33,558 nt of DNA from Waddliaceae bacterium (GTDB lineage: Bacteria > Chlamydiota > Chlamydiia > Chlamydiales > JABHNK01), in NCBI GenBank assembly GCA_018694295.1, contig JABHNK010000008.1:1-33558 (forward strand). Direction: 5' to 3'. A program made the position numbers and the translations under genes. The notes under the pieces are model-generated. The model searched no databases and was not told the DNA's origin. It saw nothing but the letters and a program-made list of their open reading frames with translations. Below, one piece after another: positions 6,615 to 15,804 of this stretch (position 1 is the stretch's first letter; each line of letters begins with the position of its first letter).

Positions 6615-8528
6615 TTATTTCTTTTTGAGCAACGAGAGAGGTTTAAGCCTCTTACCTCCTCCTTCGAAGCTATAATGATACCATTCGAGGAAATTCAGGC
6701 GCAAGCCATGAATAACTCCTCCCATTATACTAAGGACAATATTGATTCCATGTCCTAGCACTATAACGGCGATGCCTGGAATTAGTGCCATAGACATTCC
6801 GATATCGTTGAACGTCCCGCTCATCATCGCTCCTGCCATTCCTAGGGCATATAGTCTTAGGTATGACAAGACATCTGAGAACACCGGTATAACGTTCGTT
6901 ATTTCTAATATACCCATAAGGCGTCGTTGTGCTATTGCGAGGAGCGCTGCGAGTCCTATCCCTCCCCATATAAGGTGCAGCCCTGCTTCTGCGCCTTTTA
7001 CGATATCGATTCCTCCGACGATATGCACCAACGATATAGCGTCGAGTTGCAGTGGAAAGTACAGGTATGCTCCTACCAGAAAAAGTATCCACCCACTTCC
7101 TGCCCAATTTCGTCGTATTCCACGCATAAAGGACATGATGATATGTATCACTCCGATGAGTAGTGCCAATTCCATGCGTATAGTATCGGAAAGATTCTTC
7201 ATAACGTCGTATGATACTTTTTCTTCCTTAACCGTCGCTCCTTTCTTAAGAAATTCGTGAGCGTCGGTAATGTTTGCTGTGGCAGGGAATTTTGTAACGA
7301 TTTCCATATATACATCATCGCGGTGTTGTATATGGTATTGTGTTTTCTTTTCTACGGCGGCCTGTATTATCGAGGCTTTCCTTATGGGGTTATCGATATC
7401 GGTTTCGATGCCGAAGAACGATGCTGTCATAGCACCCCACAGTATACAAGAGCACGACAATATCGCCATAAGGTTCACGACACGTTTTCCCATGCCTTCT
7501 ATTTTTGGGAACTTAATCTTCAAGAAGATTGTAGACGCCAAGAAGATGAGGCCATATCCGCCGTCTCCTATTATTATTGCGAAGAACAGTGCGAACGACC
7601 ACAGCACCCACTTTGAGGGGTCTTTATCTATCACCGATGGGGTGTCGTATATATTTACAAGGTCTTCACCGATACGGCTTATTCCGTGGTTGTTTAGGTG
7701 TGTCGGCACGGAGTCGTTTTTTTCTATAGCAACTTCTTCGATATGTACTGCCATTTTCTTTGCGAGGATCTCTAGTGCTGGGATATTATTCTTTGCTACC
7801 CATCCCGTTACGGCGAAGAGCTTATCTTCTATTGGTTCTTGAGAATACCCTTGTGATGCTCCGAGGTTATGTCCGTTGAGTTTGTCTACGAGGACGTCAT
7901 ATAGAGCGCTCTGATACCGTGCTAGGGTTTTAAGCTCTCTTTCTTTTTCTCTCGTATGTCGTATCGTCATGATAAGTTCTTTACGCAGTATCCCTACGGG
8001 CTTTTCGACGTACATCTCGACCATACCTTCGTATGAGCGTTGTTTTTTGCTTATAGATATGTAGTAGTCGAGTCCGTGTGCGGAGTCCACATATATCATA
8101 TCTTTCGCCCGTAACTCTCTATGTGCTGTATCTTTTTTCGCGAAAAAATACTGTACCGTTCTCTTACCGTCATTTTCGATATATGCTATATCGTCGAGGG
8201 AGAAGTTCCCGAAGGCACGGACGCGTGCTCTTTCCTGTCGTAGCATCCTACGCTGTTCTACAAGGTCTTCTATGTCATTATGAAGGTCAAGAATCTCGCT
8301 TACTATATCTTCGTCATCGATATCGTTTTCTTCTTGTTCTGTTGTCGGCAGTCCTCGCAAGATTTTTATTGCAGAGATAAGGCGTTCTATTTCCGGTGAT
8401 TTCTCGAATTTTTCTGTGGCTTCGGGCTTGATAAATTCTATTATGCCTTTAGCCTGTGCTCTACGGAAAAAGGCCTCGTGGTCTTCTTTAGCGCCGATGA
8501 AGAGGTATTTTTTTACGTTTACGCGCAT
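6615..8528 (-). CDS. atpI: V-type ATPase subunit I (stator a-subunit)
   Basis: This is the 637-residue membrane stator subunit providing the ion half-channels next to the rotor ring. The N-terminal half (to about residue 310) is soluble with coiled-coil stretches (EDLVEQRRMLRQERARVR, TREKERELKTLARYQ) that bind the peripheral stalk. The C-terminal half has several membrane helices. The essential arginine lies in DVLSYLRLYALGMAGA. The conserved GGVIHGLRLNFLEWYHYSFEG block near the end is typical of the family. The ATG overlaps the end of subunit D by 10 bp and has GAGGA upstream, indicating translational coupling. Confidence 0.95.
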   Translation of the reverse strand: MRVNVKKYLFIGAKEDHEAFFRRAQAKGIIEFIKPEATEKFEKSPEIERLISAIKILRGLPTTEQEENDIDDEDIVSEILDLHNDIEDLVEQRRMLRQERARVRAFGNFSLDDIAYIENDGKRTVQYFFAKKDTAHRELRAKDMIYVDSAHGLDYYISISKKQRSYEGMVEMYVEKPVGILRKELIMTIRHTREKERELKTLARYQSALYDVLVDKLNGHNLGASQGYSQEPIEDKLFAVTGWVAKNNIPALEILAKKMAVHIEEVAIEKNDSVPTHLNNHGISRIGEDLVNIYDTPSVIDKDPSKWVLWSFALFFAIIIGDGGYGLIFLASTIFLKIKFPKIEGMGKRVVNLMAILSCSCILWGAMTASFFGIETDIDNPIRKASIIQAAVEKKTQYHIQHRDDVYMEIVTKFPATANITDAHEFLKKGATVKEEKVSYDVMKNLSDTIRMELALLIGVIHIIMSFMRGIRRNWAGSGWILFLVGAYLYFPLQLDAISLVHIVGGIDIVKGAEAGLHLIWGGIGLAALLAIAQRRLMGILEITNVIPVFSDVLSYLRLYALGMAGAMMSGTFNDIGMSMALIPGIAVIVLGHGINIVLSIMGGVIHGLRLNFLEWYHYSFEGGGKRLKPLSLLKKK

Positions 8529-9151
8529 AGTTCCTCTTCTCTATGTTTTCTTTTATGTTCTTCTATCTTCGCTTTTGCGACTTTAGCCTGCGACACTGCG
8601 GCGAGCTGCTGATCTCCTAGGAATATCACTATTTTCTTAATATTTTTCTGCGATTTTGGGATAAGGATCTTTTCGAAGAGGTTCACCCGTATCGACACCT
8701 CGCGGAGTTCTTTCGATAAAGCCTCGACTTTTTCTTCTCCGACGAATACTTTAACTTTAGTTTCTGCCATATCGCGTGTTTTCTTTACTGCCCAGTCTAC
8801 CCATGGTGGCGTCTCGAAGAGGCTATATTGTAGTTCGCGGAACTCTATACCTTCGTATGTCGGGATTTCTACGCCGGCGATATTCTCGTAGCTTTTCTTT
8901 ACTTCGGCGACGATGGCAACGGTATTGAAGTCTATCGACGTATGTTCTACAAACAACGGTGCATATTGCTGTACTTCTTGTTTTTTCTTCAAAAATTCAG
9001 CTTCCATCTCTGCGACATCGGCTTTGGCATTATGGACTTCGACCTGCAGCATCGCTTTTTTAAGCTGCAGGGTTGGGAGATACTTCTGCAACTGGTTCAG
9101 CCTATTCTGCTGATCGCGTAGCTCGTTCTTTGTAAGTTTTATCTCTGCCAC
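8519..9151 (-). CDS. atpD: V-type ATPase subunit D (central rotor shaft)
   Basis: The 210-residue central-shaft subunit transmits rotation between the A3B3 head and the membrane ring. It starts with KLTKNELRDQQNRLNQLQKY, the signature of the family, and is largely two long helices forming a coiled coil (N-terminal ~70 residues and C-terminal ~60). The C-terminal NLFEKILIPKSQKNIKKI segment is also typical. It lies between B and I in the operon and overlaps I by 10 bp. Confidence 0.93.
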   Translation of the reverse strand: MAEIKLTKNELRDQQNRLNQLQKYLPTLQLKKAMLQVEVHNAKADVAEMEAEFLKKKQEVQQYAPLFVEHTSIDFNTVAIVAEVKKSYENIAGVEIPTYEGIEFRELQYSLFETPPWVDWAVKKTRDMAETKVKVFVGEEKVEALSKELREVSIRVNLFEKILIPKSQKNIKKIVIFLGDQQLAAVSQAKVAKAKIEEHKRKHREEELCA

Positions 9152-9179
9152 TGGTAGTATACCTTCTTATTTACTGGCG

Positions 9180-10478
9180 TTACTTAGGCCAATATTTGTC
9201 TATCAGCTCTTGTTTTATTCCAACCTCTCCACTGAAGAAACACTCTTGCATCGTCGTCCATGCGAGGTCGAGGGCTTCATCGACGGTATAGTTTACTTCT
9301 AGGTTCATCATACGATCTTCGAAAAGCCCGCCGTAGTTTAGAAGCTTCTCGTCCCAATTAGAAAGTTTAAAGCCCATGGACTGTCTTTCTCGTGCTTTCT
9401 TTGCTTCTGCGTACAGGCGTATCATGGTGTTGGCGACGTCGCCATGATCTTCGCGTGTCACCTTTCCTATCACCAGCTGTTTAAGTCTCGACAGCGACCC
9501 GAACGGATCGATATATCCGTTGTGCAGGTAAAACTGCCCTTCTGTGATATATCCTGTGTTGTCGGGGATGGGGTGTGTTACATCGTCGCCGGGCATCGTC
9601 GTCACTGCTATTATCGTTATCGACCCGTTGCCGTCGATGTCGACGGCTTTCTCGTATCTACTGGCGAGGTCGGAATACAGCGACCCGGGATATCCACGGT
9701 TTGACGGCACCTGGTCCATCGTTATCGATATCTCTTTTATGGCGTCGGCGAATGCTGTCATATCGGTAAGGAGGACTAGCACGTTTTTATTTTGCACAGC
9801 GAATTTTTCTGCGCATGCCAATGCCATATCTGGCACAAGAATACATTCTACTGCGGGGTCTGTTGCTTTATGAACAAACATTATTGTTTTATCCATAGAC
9901 CCTGCCTTTTCGGCGTTATCGATGAACGCCTGGTAGTCGTCGAATCTTAGTCCCATGCCTCCTATTATAACGATATCGCTGTCGGTCTGGTTTGCGATAC
10001 GCATTAGCAGCTCGTTATACGGCTCTCCTGCTACTGAGAAGATCGGGATTTTCTGTGACTTTACTAGGCAGTTGAAGATATCTATCATGGGGATATTTGT
10101 TCTCACCATCTCTCGCGGTATTATCCTTTTCACGGGGTTGAACGACGGCATTCCGATGTCAACATTCTCTCCGCGCATCCTAGGGCCTCCATCGACGGGG
10201 AGTCCTGTCCCAGAAAATCGTCTTCCTAACAGCCCTTCGCCGAAGATCGCCTGCATCTGTTTTCCTAGAAAGGTAACGTGGTCTCCCGTTGATATCCCTC
10301 TTGTGCTTTCGAAGACCTGCAGTGTAACTTTCTCCCCTTCTATACGCAGCACTGTAGCGTACGAGCTACATCCATCTTTTTTGTCTATACGAGCGAGTTC
10401 TCCGAGGAAAGCCTTAGGCTCTATGACGGTGATTAGGCTACCGCGTATATCGTTGATACTATCGTGAACATATTTCAT
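9180..10478 (-). CDS. atpB: V-type ATPase subunit B (non-catalytic head)
   Basis: The 432-residue regulatory head subunit alternates with A in the hexamer and completes the nucleotide site with an arginine contributed at the interface. It has the β-barrel N-domain ([19 protein letters not shown]), the [15 protein letters not shown] hallmark near residues 81–95, and the [23 protein letters not shown] block. As expected for B, no Walker A P-loop is present: the corresponding stretch is [19 protein letters not shown]. The ATG overlaps the stop of A by 4 bp (ATGA), so the two are translationally coupled. Confidence 0.95.
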   Translation of the reverse strand: MKYVHDSINDIRGSLITVIEPKAFLGELARIDKKDGCSSYATVLRIEGEKVTLQVFESTRGISTGDHVTFLGKQMQAIFGEGLLGRRFSGTGLPVDGGPRMRGENVDIGMPSFNPVKRIIPREMVRTNIPMIDIFNCLVKSQKIPIFSVAGEPYNELLMRIANQTDSDIVIIGGMGLRFDDYQAFIDNAEKAGSMDKTIMFVHKATDPAVECILVPDMALACAEKFAVQNKNVLVLLTDMTAFADAIKEISITMDQVPSNRGYPGSLYSDLASRYEKAVDIDGNGSITIIAVTTMPGDDVTHPIPDNTGYITEGQFYLHNGYIDPFGSLSRLKQLVIGKVTREDHGDVANTMIRLYAEAKKARERQSMGFKLSNWDEKLLNYGGLFEDRMMNLEVNYTVDEALDLAWTTMQECFFSGEVGIKQELIDKYWPK

Positions 10479-12277
10479 TGCCTTTTCTTTGCCTCTTTTA
10501 TGGTAGTCTGTATTTTATTCATAATGGTTTTGTGATCATCGGCTTCTACGGGGAAGTAGTTCATATTTTTAATGTCGTTCTGAAGCATAAGGAAAAAGTG
10601 TCGTGCTTCGTTGTGGGTTTCGAAGATGAAATCCGTCTCGAAGATCTCGTTGATGAGCTTGAATAACGGTATCTGTCTTTTCGTTGGAGTGTAGGCATCT
10701 TCTTCGTCGAAGGAATTTTGCTGCAGGTAGCTGAAGTCGTACATTTCTGCTTTGAGATACAACTGCAGGTCTTCTAATGCTGTGCCTTCTTCACCGACGA
10801 CCTCCATACGTTTCTCTATCTCGTCACCTTCGCGCAATATTTTCATGGCCCTATTTACCATCTTCCCCCATCCTTCTGCGTCTTTATCGAGCTGTTTAGC
10901 AACGTCGCCGATATATTTCGTCCATGACATCAGAGGGTCTATTGCTGGGTATCGTCGTGAGTCCGACCTGCTACGCGAAAGCCCCAAGAAAGCTCCTACC
11001 ACCGACAATGTTGCCTGTGTTACCGGCTCTTCGAAGTTCCCTCCTGCCGGCGACACTGCTCCTCCTATTGTCAAGGCTCCTTTTTTTCCGTTGGCGAGCT
11101 GTATCACCCCTGATCTTTCGTAGAATGCCGCTATCCTCGATGCTAGGTATGCTGGGAAGGCTTCCTCGCCGGGGATCTCTTCTAGCCGTCCTGACATCTC
11201 CCTTAGTGCCTGTGCCCATCGTGACGTCGAGTCTGCGAGGACGAGGACGTTAAGTCCCATCTGCCTATAGTATTCTGCTATCGTCGAGCCCATATATATC
11301 GAAGACTCCCGTGCTGCTACTGGCATCGACGATGTGTTACATATTATCACCGTACGGTTCATCAAAGACTCTCCGGTATGCGTATCGATAAGGTGCGGGT
11401 ATTCCCGTATTATCTCTACGACCTCGCCAGCGCGCTCTCCACAGGCGACGACGACGACGATATCGACGTCGGAGAACTTCGCAAGGTGGTGTTGTAGTAC
11501 TGTTTTCCCTGCTCCGAAGGGTCCTGGCGTGCAGAACGTTCCCCCTTTAAGCACAGGAAACTGTGTATCGATGATACGGCATCCTGTTTCCATCATCTCG
11601 TCGGCTTTGACTTTCTCTCCGTGCTGTAGTGCCATCTTCACGGGCCATCGCTGTACCATGGTGAACTCATATTCCGTGCCTTCTTCGTCGACGGCTTTGG
11701 CGACGACGGTATCGACGGTATACGTCCCTGCCTCTATCGTCCATGTTATCGTATATTTCCCATATCGTATAAAAGGCACCATGATAGCGTGTGTAAAGTG
11801 TCCTTCTGGCGCTGTTCCTATGGTATCGCCACGGACGACTACATCATCGACATTTGCTACGGGGATATAGTCCCAGTGTTTTTCTCTGTTGATGGCATTG
11901 ATATACACTCCCCTTGTGAGGAAGAACCCTGAAGCGTTAGCGACTTCTTCTAATGGATTTTGCAGGCCATCGGTCACCATTGTTAGTAGTCCTGGCCCTA
12001 GTTCTGCTTCTAGGAGGTCGCCAGTGAACTCTACTTCACTTCCGAGCTTTATCCCTCTTGTATCTTCGAAGACTTGCATTTTCACCTCGTTGCCTACGAT
12101 TTCGATAACCTCAGCTTTGAGTTTTATATCGTCGACGACGACCATCGCGACTTCGCCCTGCCTTACAGCTCCCTCGAATTTCACTTGCAAGAGGTTTCCA
12201 AAAGCGCGAACGACCCTCCCTGTAGCATTTCCTGTGGGGAATTCGTTAGCGACTATTACCTTTTTCTTTTCACTCAT
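10475..12277 (-). CDS. atpA: V-type ATPase subunit A (catalytic)
   Basis: This is the 600-residue catalytic ATPase subunit. The Walker A loop is GPFGAGKT at 252–259, followed by the catalytic-glutamate region GERAGEVVE (about 280–288). The bulge insertion (about residues 110–200) that distinguishes A from F-type β is present ([20 protein letters not shown]). [20 protein letters not shown] and the [20 protein letters not shown] block complete the ATPase core. The upstream gene ends in a 20-bp tandem duplication that now separates it from this ATG by 13 bp. GAAGG about 10 nt before the ATG serves as ribosome site. Confidence 0.97.
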   Translation of the reverse strand: MSEKKKVIVANEFPTGNATGRVVRAFGNLLQVKFEGAVRQGEVAMVVVDDIKLKAEVIEIVGNEVKMQVFEDTRGIKLGSEVEFTGDLLEAELGPGLLTMVTDGLQNPLEEVANASGFFLTRGVYINAINREKHWDYIPVANVDDVVVRGDTIGTAPEGHFTHAIMVPFIRYGKYTITWTIEAGTYTVDTVVAKAVDEEGTEYEFTMVQRWPVKMALQHGEKVKADEMMETGCRIIDTQFPVLKGGTFCTPGPFGAGKTVLQHHLAKFSDVDIVVVVACGERAGEVVEIIREYPHLIDTHTGESLMNRTVIICNTSSMPVAARESSIYMGSTIAEYYRQMGLNVLVLADSTSRWAQALREMSGRLEEIPGEEAFPAYLASRIAAFYERSGVIQLANGKKGALTIGGAVSPAGGNFEEPVTQATLSVVGAFLGLSRSRSDSRRYPAIDPLMSWTKYIGDVAKQLDKDAEGWGKMVNRAMKILREGDEIEKRMEVVGEEGTALEDLQLYLKAEMYDFSYLQQNSFDEEDAYTPTKRQIPLFKLINEIFETDFIFETHNEARHFFLMLQNDIKNMNYFPVEADDHKTIMNKIQTTIKEAKKRQ

Positions 12278-12278
12278 A

Positions 12279-12318
12279 GTTTTATTGCCTTCACGATAGT
12301 TTTATTGCCTTCACGATA
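12279..12318. repeat. 20-bp tandem duplication at the DUF2764/atpA junction
   Basis: TTTTATTGCCTTCACGATAG occurs twice in direct succession. Read on the minus strand, it encodes the last codons (TIVKAIK) of the DUF2764 gene, and the second copy lies in the ribosome-binding region of atpA. Without one copy, the upstream gene would end …KL-TGA with the stop overlapping the atpA ATG. Boundaries are good to one or two bases. Confidence 0.9.
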
Positions 12319-13076
12319 GTATTTACGACGTCATTACCTTTATTTTTATCAAGTTCCTGCCACCTTTCTACGATGATAAGCTGTACCATATATCCTATGA
12401 TGCGGCTTATCGAAAAGCGCTGCCCAAAAAGCATCTCTTCGATACGGTTGAAGCGATATACGCAGACCTCTTTATGTAGCCTTATAGGGTCTTCATATTT
12501 TTCATAGAAAACGCTTTTGAAATCTTCATAGCCATCGGGAGGTTCGTAGCTTTTAGCATCTTTTTGCGCTATTATCTGTGCTATGATGTCATCATCGGGG
12601 TCTTCATATTGAAGTTCTGCGATGACGTCACGTCCGAGTGCTTTGGCTCTAAAGCCTAGGAGTACAAGCCTCCATTCTCTTTCAAAGATCAGGTATTTTT
12701 TTAAGAACCCTTCACTTTTTGCTATCTCTTCGGTGAAGAAATTGCTCATCAGCGCGGCGAAGTTTTTAAGGCGCTCTTCTGTCGTCGTGTATTTATCAAG
12801 GAAGTCGAAGACATACTCTGCAAGGCCTTCTTGTGTGACAAGGACTTCTTCTAGCTGCTTTGCTGTGTAGTTGCCGCGGTGGTCGAAAGATTCTCCTTTC
12901 CAAAGAGCTCTCAGGTTTTCGATATCTATAAGGCGCCGAACTATCACCGACTTTTGGTAGTCGCGAGCGGAGATATTAAGCTTTAGCAGCCCTTTAACTT
13001 CCAGGAATGATATCGTCGGTTTTACGCCTACTTCAATAGCTGGCAGAGCACTCGACGAGAAATAATAGTTAGACAT
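12291..13076 (-). CDS. DUF2764 protein, probable V-ATPase stalk component
   Basis: A 261-residue soluble protein starting MSNYYFSSSALPAIEVGVKP, which matches the DUF2764 family that sits between subunits E and A in chlamydial V-ATPase operons (CT309 position). The composition is helical (LGFRAKALGRDVIAELQYEDP), reminiscent of subunit C/d, the funnel linking the central stalk to the rotor ring. No separate C, F or G genes are visible in the operon, so this protein may replace C. That role is inferred from position and general resemblance. Its C-terminus has been altered by the 20-bp duplication, which adds one residue and removes a likely start/stop overlap with atpA. Confidence 0.75.
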   Translation of the reverse strand: MSNYYFSSSALPAIEVGVKPTISFLEVKGLLKLNISARDYQKSVIVRRLIDIENLRALWKGESFDHRGNYTAKQLEEVLVTQEGLAEYVFDFLDKYTTTEERLKNFAALMSNFFTEEIAKSEGFLKKYLIFEREWRLVLLGFRAKALGRDVIAELQYEDPDDDIIAQIIAQKDAKSYEPPDGYEDFKSVFYEKYEDPIRLHKEVCVYRFNRIEEMLFGQRFSISRIIGYMVQLIIVERWQELDKNKGNDVVNTIVKAIKLS

Positions 13077-13095
13077 AATACCCAGGTAAATATAA

Positions 13096-13722
13096 TCAAG
13101 TTTTAAATAGTGCTTCGCAGAAATCTTTGCGAAGAAAGCTTCCCAAGATTTCCCTTAAGGCCTCATCGCTAAGATCTAGTACAAGTCTTTTTTCATGAAG
13201 TCTCACACGAACTCCTCCCGCGAAATTCCCTACGAGAACATCCCCTTCTTTGAGTTTTTCTATGACGCCCTCAAAGAGTAGCGCGTTAACATCTTCTGCC
13301 GAAACCTTTGCCGGTATTATAGCGCTGATATCGCCTTCTAGGCCCTCTTTTTCCAGTGTCGCCACAACGGTATTTATCAGTGTAGCGATGACGCTTGCGT
13401 CTTTAGTAGCGCCGGCAACGAGGCCACAAAGCTCTTCATCAAAAATTTTATGTTCTATATCTTGCTTTAGCTTCTCGATGCTCTGCTTACATGCTTGGAC
13501 CAGTGAAGACTCCAAAACACGACGTTCTTGTTCTATTGCTTGTCTAGCCTCAGAAAGAATTTCGTTAGCATCGGCGTGTGCTTTCTTAACTATTTTGTCT
13601 GCGAGAGACTGCGCATCCACAATGATACCTTCAGCTTCTTGTTCTGCTGGCTCGAGGGTATCTTTACGCAAGATCTCACATATATGTTTTATCTTATTGC
13701 TGCCTTTTTCTAATGTCTTCAT
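13096..13722 (-). CDS. atpE: V-type ATPase subunit E (peripheral stalk)
   Basis: The 208-residue peripheral stalk subunit helps hold the A3B3 head against rotation. The N-terminal ~100 residues form the expected long charged helix (AEQEAEGIIVDAQSLADKIV, then KKAHADANEILSEARQAIEQ). The C-terminal globular part (GGVRVRLHEKRLVLDLSDEA) binds the head. The start is set at ATG 13722, which has a strong AGGAAGGGG 4 nt upstream; a TTG at 13743 is open but lies inside the palindromic element. It is the first gene of the ATPase operon, and the 5′ leader runs directly out of that element. Confidence 0.9.
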   Translation of the reverse strand: MKTLEKGSNKIKHICEILRKDTLEPAEQEAEGIIVDAQSLADKIVKKAHADANEILSEARQAIEQERRVLESSLVQACKQSIEKLKQDIEHKIFDEELCGLVAGATKDASVIATLINTVVATLEKEGLEGDISAIIPAKVSAEDVNALLFEGVIEKLKEGDVLVGNFAGGVRVRLHEKRLVLDLSDEALREILGSFLRKDFCEALFKT

Positions 13723-13741
13723 AATTCCCCTTCCTGTCTTC

Positions 13742-14136
13742 AACCCATGATTGCGACCTATATTTCCTTTAGCGCCATAGAGTTGGGCAAGATGGCTCAG
13801 TGAACGACAAGCGAATAGTTGTAACTATTCGCGATGAGTAAAATGAGTCAGATTGCCTGACACTATGGATGCTATAGGAAACAGGACGTTTTTTCTTTAT
13901 AAAAAGTTCCAGCAAAAAATATAAACATATAAAGATAAATATCTTAAGCCATTATTGTTTCTTTTTGTTTTTCTTTACCAATTTGCTATTATTTAGCTTT
14001 GCCATATTTCTTTTTACAGCAGCACGTTTGCTTTGATTCTATCCTCGCGAATGTTTTAACATTCGCTCGTCTTTCATCTTCGCACCTGTACCACTGCAAA
14101 AACCCTATGGCAAAGTATAGGTCGCAATCATGGGTT
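13742..14136. mobile_element. 395-bp palindromic MITE-like element with 21-bp terminal inverted repeats
   Basis: Positions 13742–13762 and 14116–14136 are perfect inverted complements (TATAGGTCGCAATCATGG is the inner part of the right one). Beyond them the arms resemble each other imperfectly in inverted orientation: both continue with GCCATAG(A/G)GTT and both contain a small palindrome, GCGAATAGTT…AACTATTCGC at 13811–13832 and GCGAATGTT…AACATTCGC at 14047–14066. The centre is very A/T-rich. No transposase is encoded. A right-arm frame ending at 13989 (…TCCCKKKYGKAK) lacks an ATG and is probably not a gene. No clear target duplication is seen. The sequence up to 14350 holds no gene. A related terminus, CCCATGATCGCGACTTATA, occurs at 494–512. 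Confidence 0.65.
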
Positions 14137-14350
14137 CAATAATATATGTTTTTCCCCAGTAATCTTTTTTAACGTTTATGGCATTAATTTTCAACCTGAA
14201 AATTTGGTTGCCCTCGAGAAAGCGCATGAAATAATCCTCTCATGAAAATATACAAAAAAATGTTTGTATAAATAGCCTCAATGTACTAAACATCTATGTA
14301 TGCGTTAAGCCTGTATTCGTTTTGCGCTAACTACTAAGGAGTTAAAGTTC

Positions 14351-14650
14351 ATGAAAAAAATTACAGCCTTATTAATTATCGTATCGTTTGTATTTTCGGG
14401 GTATCAATTAGCGCAAGAGCCCTCTTCTTCTTATAGCGGCGATATCATTAACATTACAGACACAGATGATATTGCTCTTAGCATGGATGATATTCTTGAC
14501 AGTGAGCCTATTACTATAAATGACAGCGACCTCAAAGACGATTCTTATATTGAAAAAAGCCCTAAGATAAGCAGAGGCAGGGCTGCTCTCGGCATTGCTG
14601 GTCTTATTGTCGTTGGGATCATCATAGCTTCTGCTGGTGGTGGTTCTTAA
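14351..14650 (+). CDS. Small exported/membrane protein, unknown
   Basis: A 99-residue protein with a clear N-terminal signal-like segment (KKITALLIIVSFVFSG, residues 2–17). An acidic low-complexity middle follows (DIINITDTDDIALSMDDILD), then a basic patch (KISRGR). The hydrophobic C-terminal helix (AALGIAGLIVVGIIIASAG, about 78–96) ends in GGS. Two hydrophobic ends suggest either cleavage of the first with anchoring by the second, or two membrane spans. AAGGAG is well placed before the ATG. I do not recognise the family. It sits where C. trachomatis has, as I recall, two unrelated small genes between the ATPase and transaldolase. Confidence 0.65.
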   Translation: MKKITALLIIVSFVFSGYQLAQEPSSSYSGDIINITDTDDIALSMDDILDSEPITINDSDLKDDSYIEKSPKISRGRAALGIAGLIVVGIIIASAGGGS

Positions 14651-14701
14651 TATCCACGATTACGGCCTACTCTTTGACCAATCGCGTATTGAAATCTCGT
14701 A

Positions 14702-14730
14702 TTGAAAAAATCGCTCTTTTCTTATATAGT
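14702..14730 (+). promoter_or_regulatory. Promoter for the transaldolase-family gene
   Basis: TTGAAA (14702–14707) and TATAGT (14725–14730) are 17 bp apart; each matches the σ70-type consensus at 5 of 6. Transcription would begin near 14737, giving a ~55-nt leader before ATG 14792. Confidence 0.65.
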
Positions 14731-14791
14731 TTGTTGAATATATTTTACAAACGCTACAAAAAGCGATAACCATCAACGGTGGGGCGTACCA

Positions 14792-15721
14792 ATGACTTTA
14801 CTTAAGGACCTTTCATCTCTTGTCATCGACACTGCCGACATTGGCATTATAGAATCTTTAGGCGCTTCTGATGTAACGACAAACCCTTCTCTGATATATG
14901 TAGCTTCTTGTGATCCTTCATACCAGGATATCGTTTCGAAGGCGCGACGTTATGTCAAAAACGCCAATCCTCGAAAAGGAGAGCGTCTTTCCTTGTTTTA
15001 TGACGTCCTTTCTGTTTTTTTTGGCGTTGCTATTGCTGATGTGGTTTCTGGCGCTATCGCTACGCAGGTTGATCCTAGGGCGTCTTTCGATACTACAGCG
15101 ACGATATCACGAGCTCGCCGGCTTGTTGCTCTATATGAAGAGTTTGGCGTCGCCAGAGAGCGCATTCGCATTAAAATTGCCGCTACGTGGGAAGGTATCG
15201 AAGCCGTGCGGCATCTTGAGGACGAAGGGGTACGATGTATTATGACGCTGATGTTCAGCATGCCACAGGCTCTTGCTGCTGCCGACGCTGGCGCCACAGC
15301 GATAGCTCCATATGTTGGGAGGGTTTCCGACTGGAACAAAAACATCCATAACGTTGAAAGGCATTCTTCACTTAATGACGATCCGGGCATATGCCTTGTG
15401 AAGAAGCTGCAGCACACATATCGCTTTTTTGGTATCGCAACGAACGTCCTTGCTGCGAGCATACGCACTTCGCGCCATGCCCTTGAGCTTGCTGGCGTCG
15501 ATGCCCTCACAGTATCGCCTAAGGTTTATAAAGAGATAAAAGATATAAAGGCGAGAAAAAAAGCTCTTAACTTCTCGTCTTCGCCACAAAAAGCATCAAC
15601 CTTCGACGAAGAGTCTTTCAAGAAGATGCTGTCAGGGAATAGAATGGCTGCCGAGCTACTTCTCTCTGGGAACCATAGATTCTGCGCCGACGCCGAGCGT
15701 CTCGAAAAACACTTTCAATAA
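14792..15721 (+). CDS. tal: Transaldolase-family enzyme with fructose-6-phosphate-aldolase-like active site
   Basis: A 309-residue class I transaldolase fold, close to the E. coli TalB length. The Schiff-base lysine is Lys128 in RIKIAATWEG (TalB Lys132). Asp13 (DTAD), Asn31 (VTTNPSL), Thr152 (TLMFS) and Arg177 (VGRV) match TalB Asp17, Asn35, Thr156 and Arg181. Two key residues differ. The acid/base Glu96 of TalB is Gln92 here (TQVDPRASFD, codon CAG at 15065), and Phe178 is Tyr174 (APYVGRV, codon TAT at 15311). Both are the residues found in fructose-6-phosphate aldolase (FSA). The enzyme may therefore cleave F6P to dihydroxyacetone and glyceraldehyde-3-phosphate rather than transfer the unit. 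GGTGGGG lies 6 nt before the ATG. The stop codon lies in a heptamer array. Converges on rpoC. Confidence 0.9.
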   Translation: MTLLKDLSSLVIDTADIGIIESLGASDVTTNPSLIYVASCDPSYQDIVSKARRYVKNANPRKGERLSLFYDVLSVFFGVAIADVVSGAIATQVDPRASFDTTATISRARRLVALYEEFGVARERIRIKIAATWEGIEAVRHLEDEGVRCIMTLMFSMPQALAAADAGATAIAPYVGRVSDWNKNIHNVERHSSLNDDPGICLVKKLQHTYRFFGIATNVLAASIRTSRHALELAGVDALTVSPKVYKEIKDIKARKKALNFSSSPQKASTFDEESFKKMLSGNRMAAELLLSGNHRFCADAERLEKHFQ

Positions 15722-15755
15722 TCAATTATCAATTATCAATTATCAATTATCAATT
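15714..15755. repeat. Heptamer array C (6 units), at the tal stop codon
   Basis: TTCAATA followed by five ATCAATT units on the plus strand. The first unit contains the last Gln codon and the TAA stop of tal. It faces the inverted array at 15805–15838 across about 50 bp that hold no gene. Confidence 0.92.
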
Positions 15756-15804
15756 AAAGTAAGTTGTTGCCCAACGTTAATATCGAACGATAAAAACCAA
15801 CTTT

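Noticed and set aside
13989-14132. Minus-strand frame in the right arm of the palindromic element (…QWYRCEDERRANVK…TCCCKKKYGKAK)
   Set aside because: No ATG or ribosome site, under 50 codons, and the arm is part of an inverted repeat. It might be a gene remnant, but this cannot be supported.
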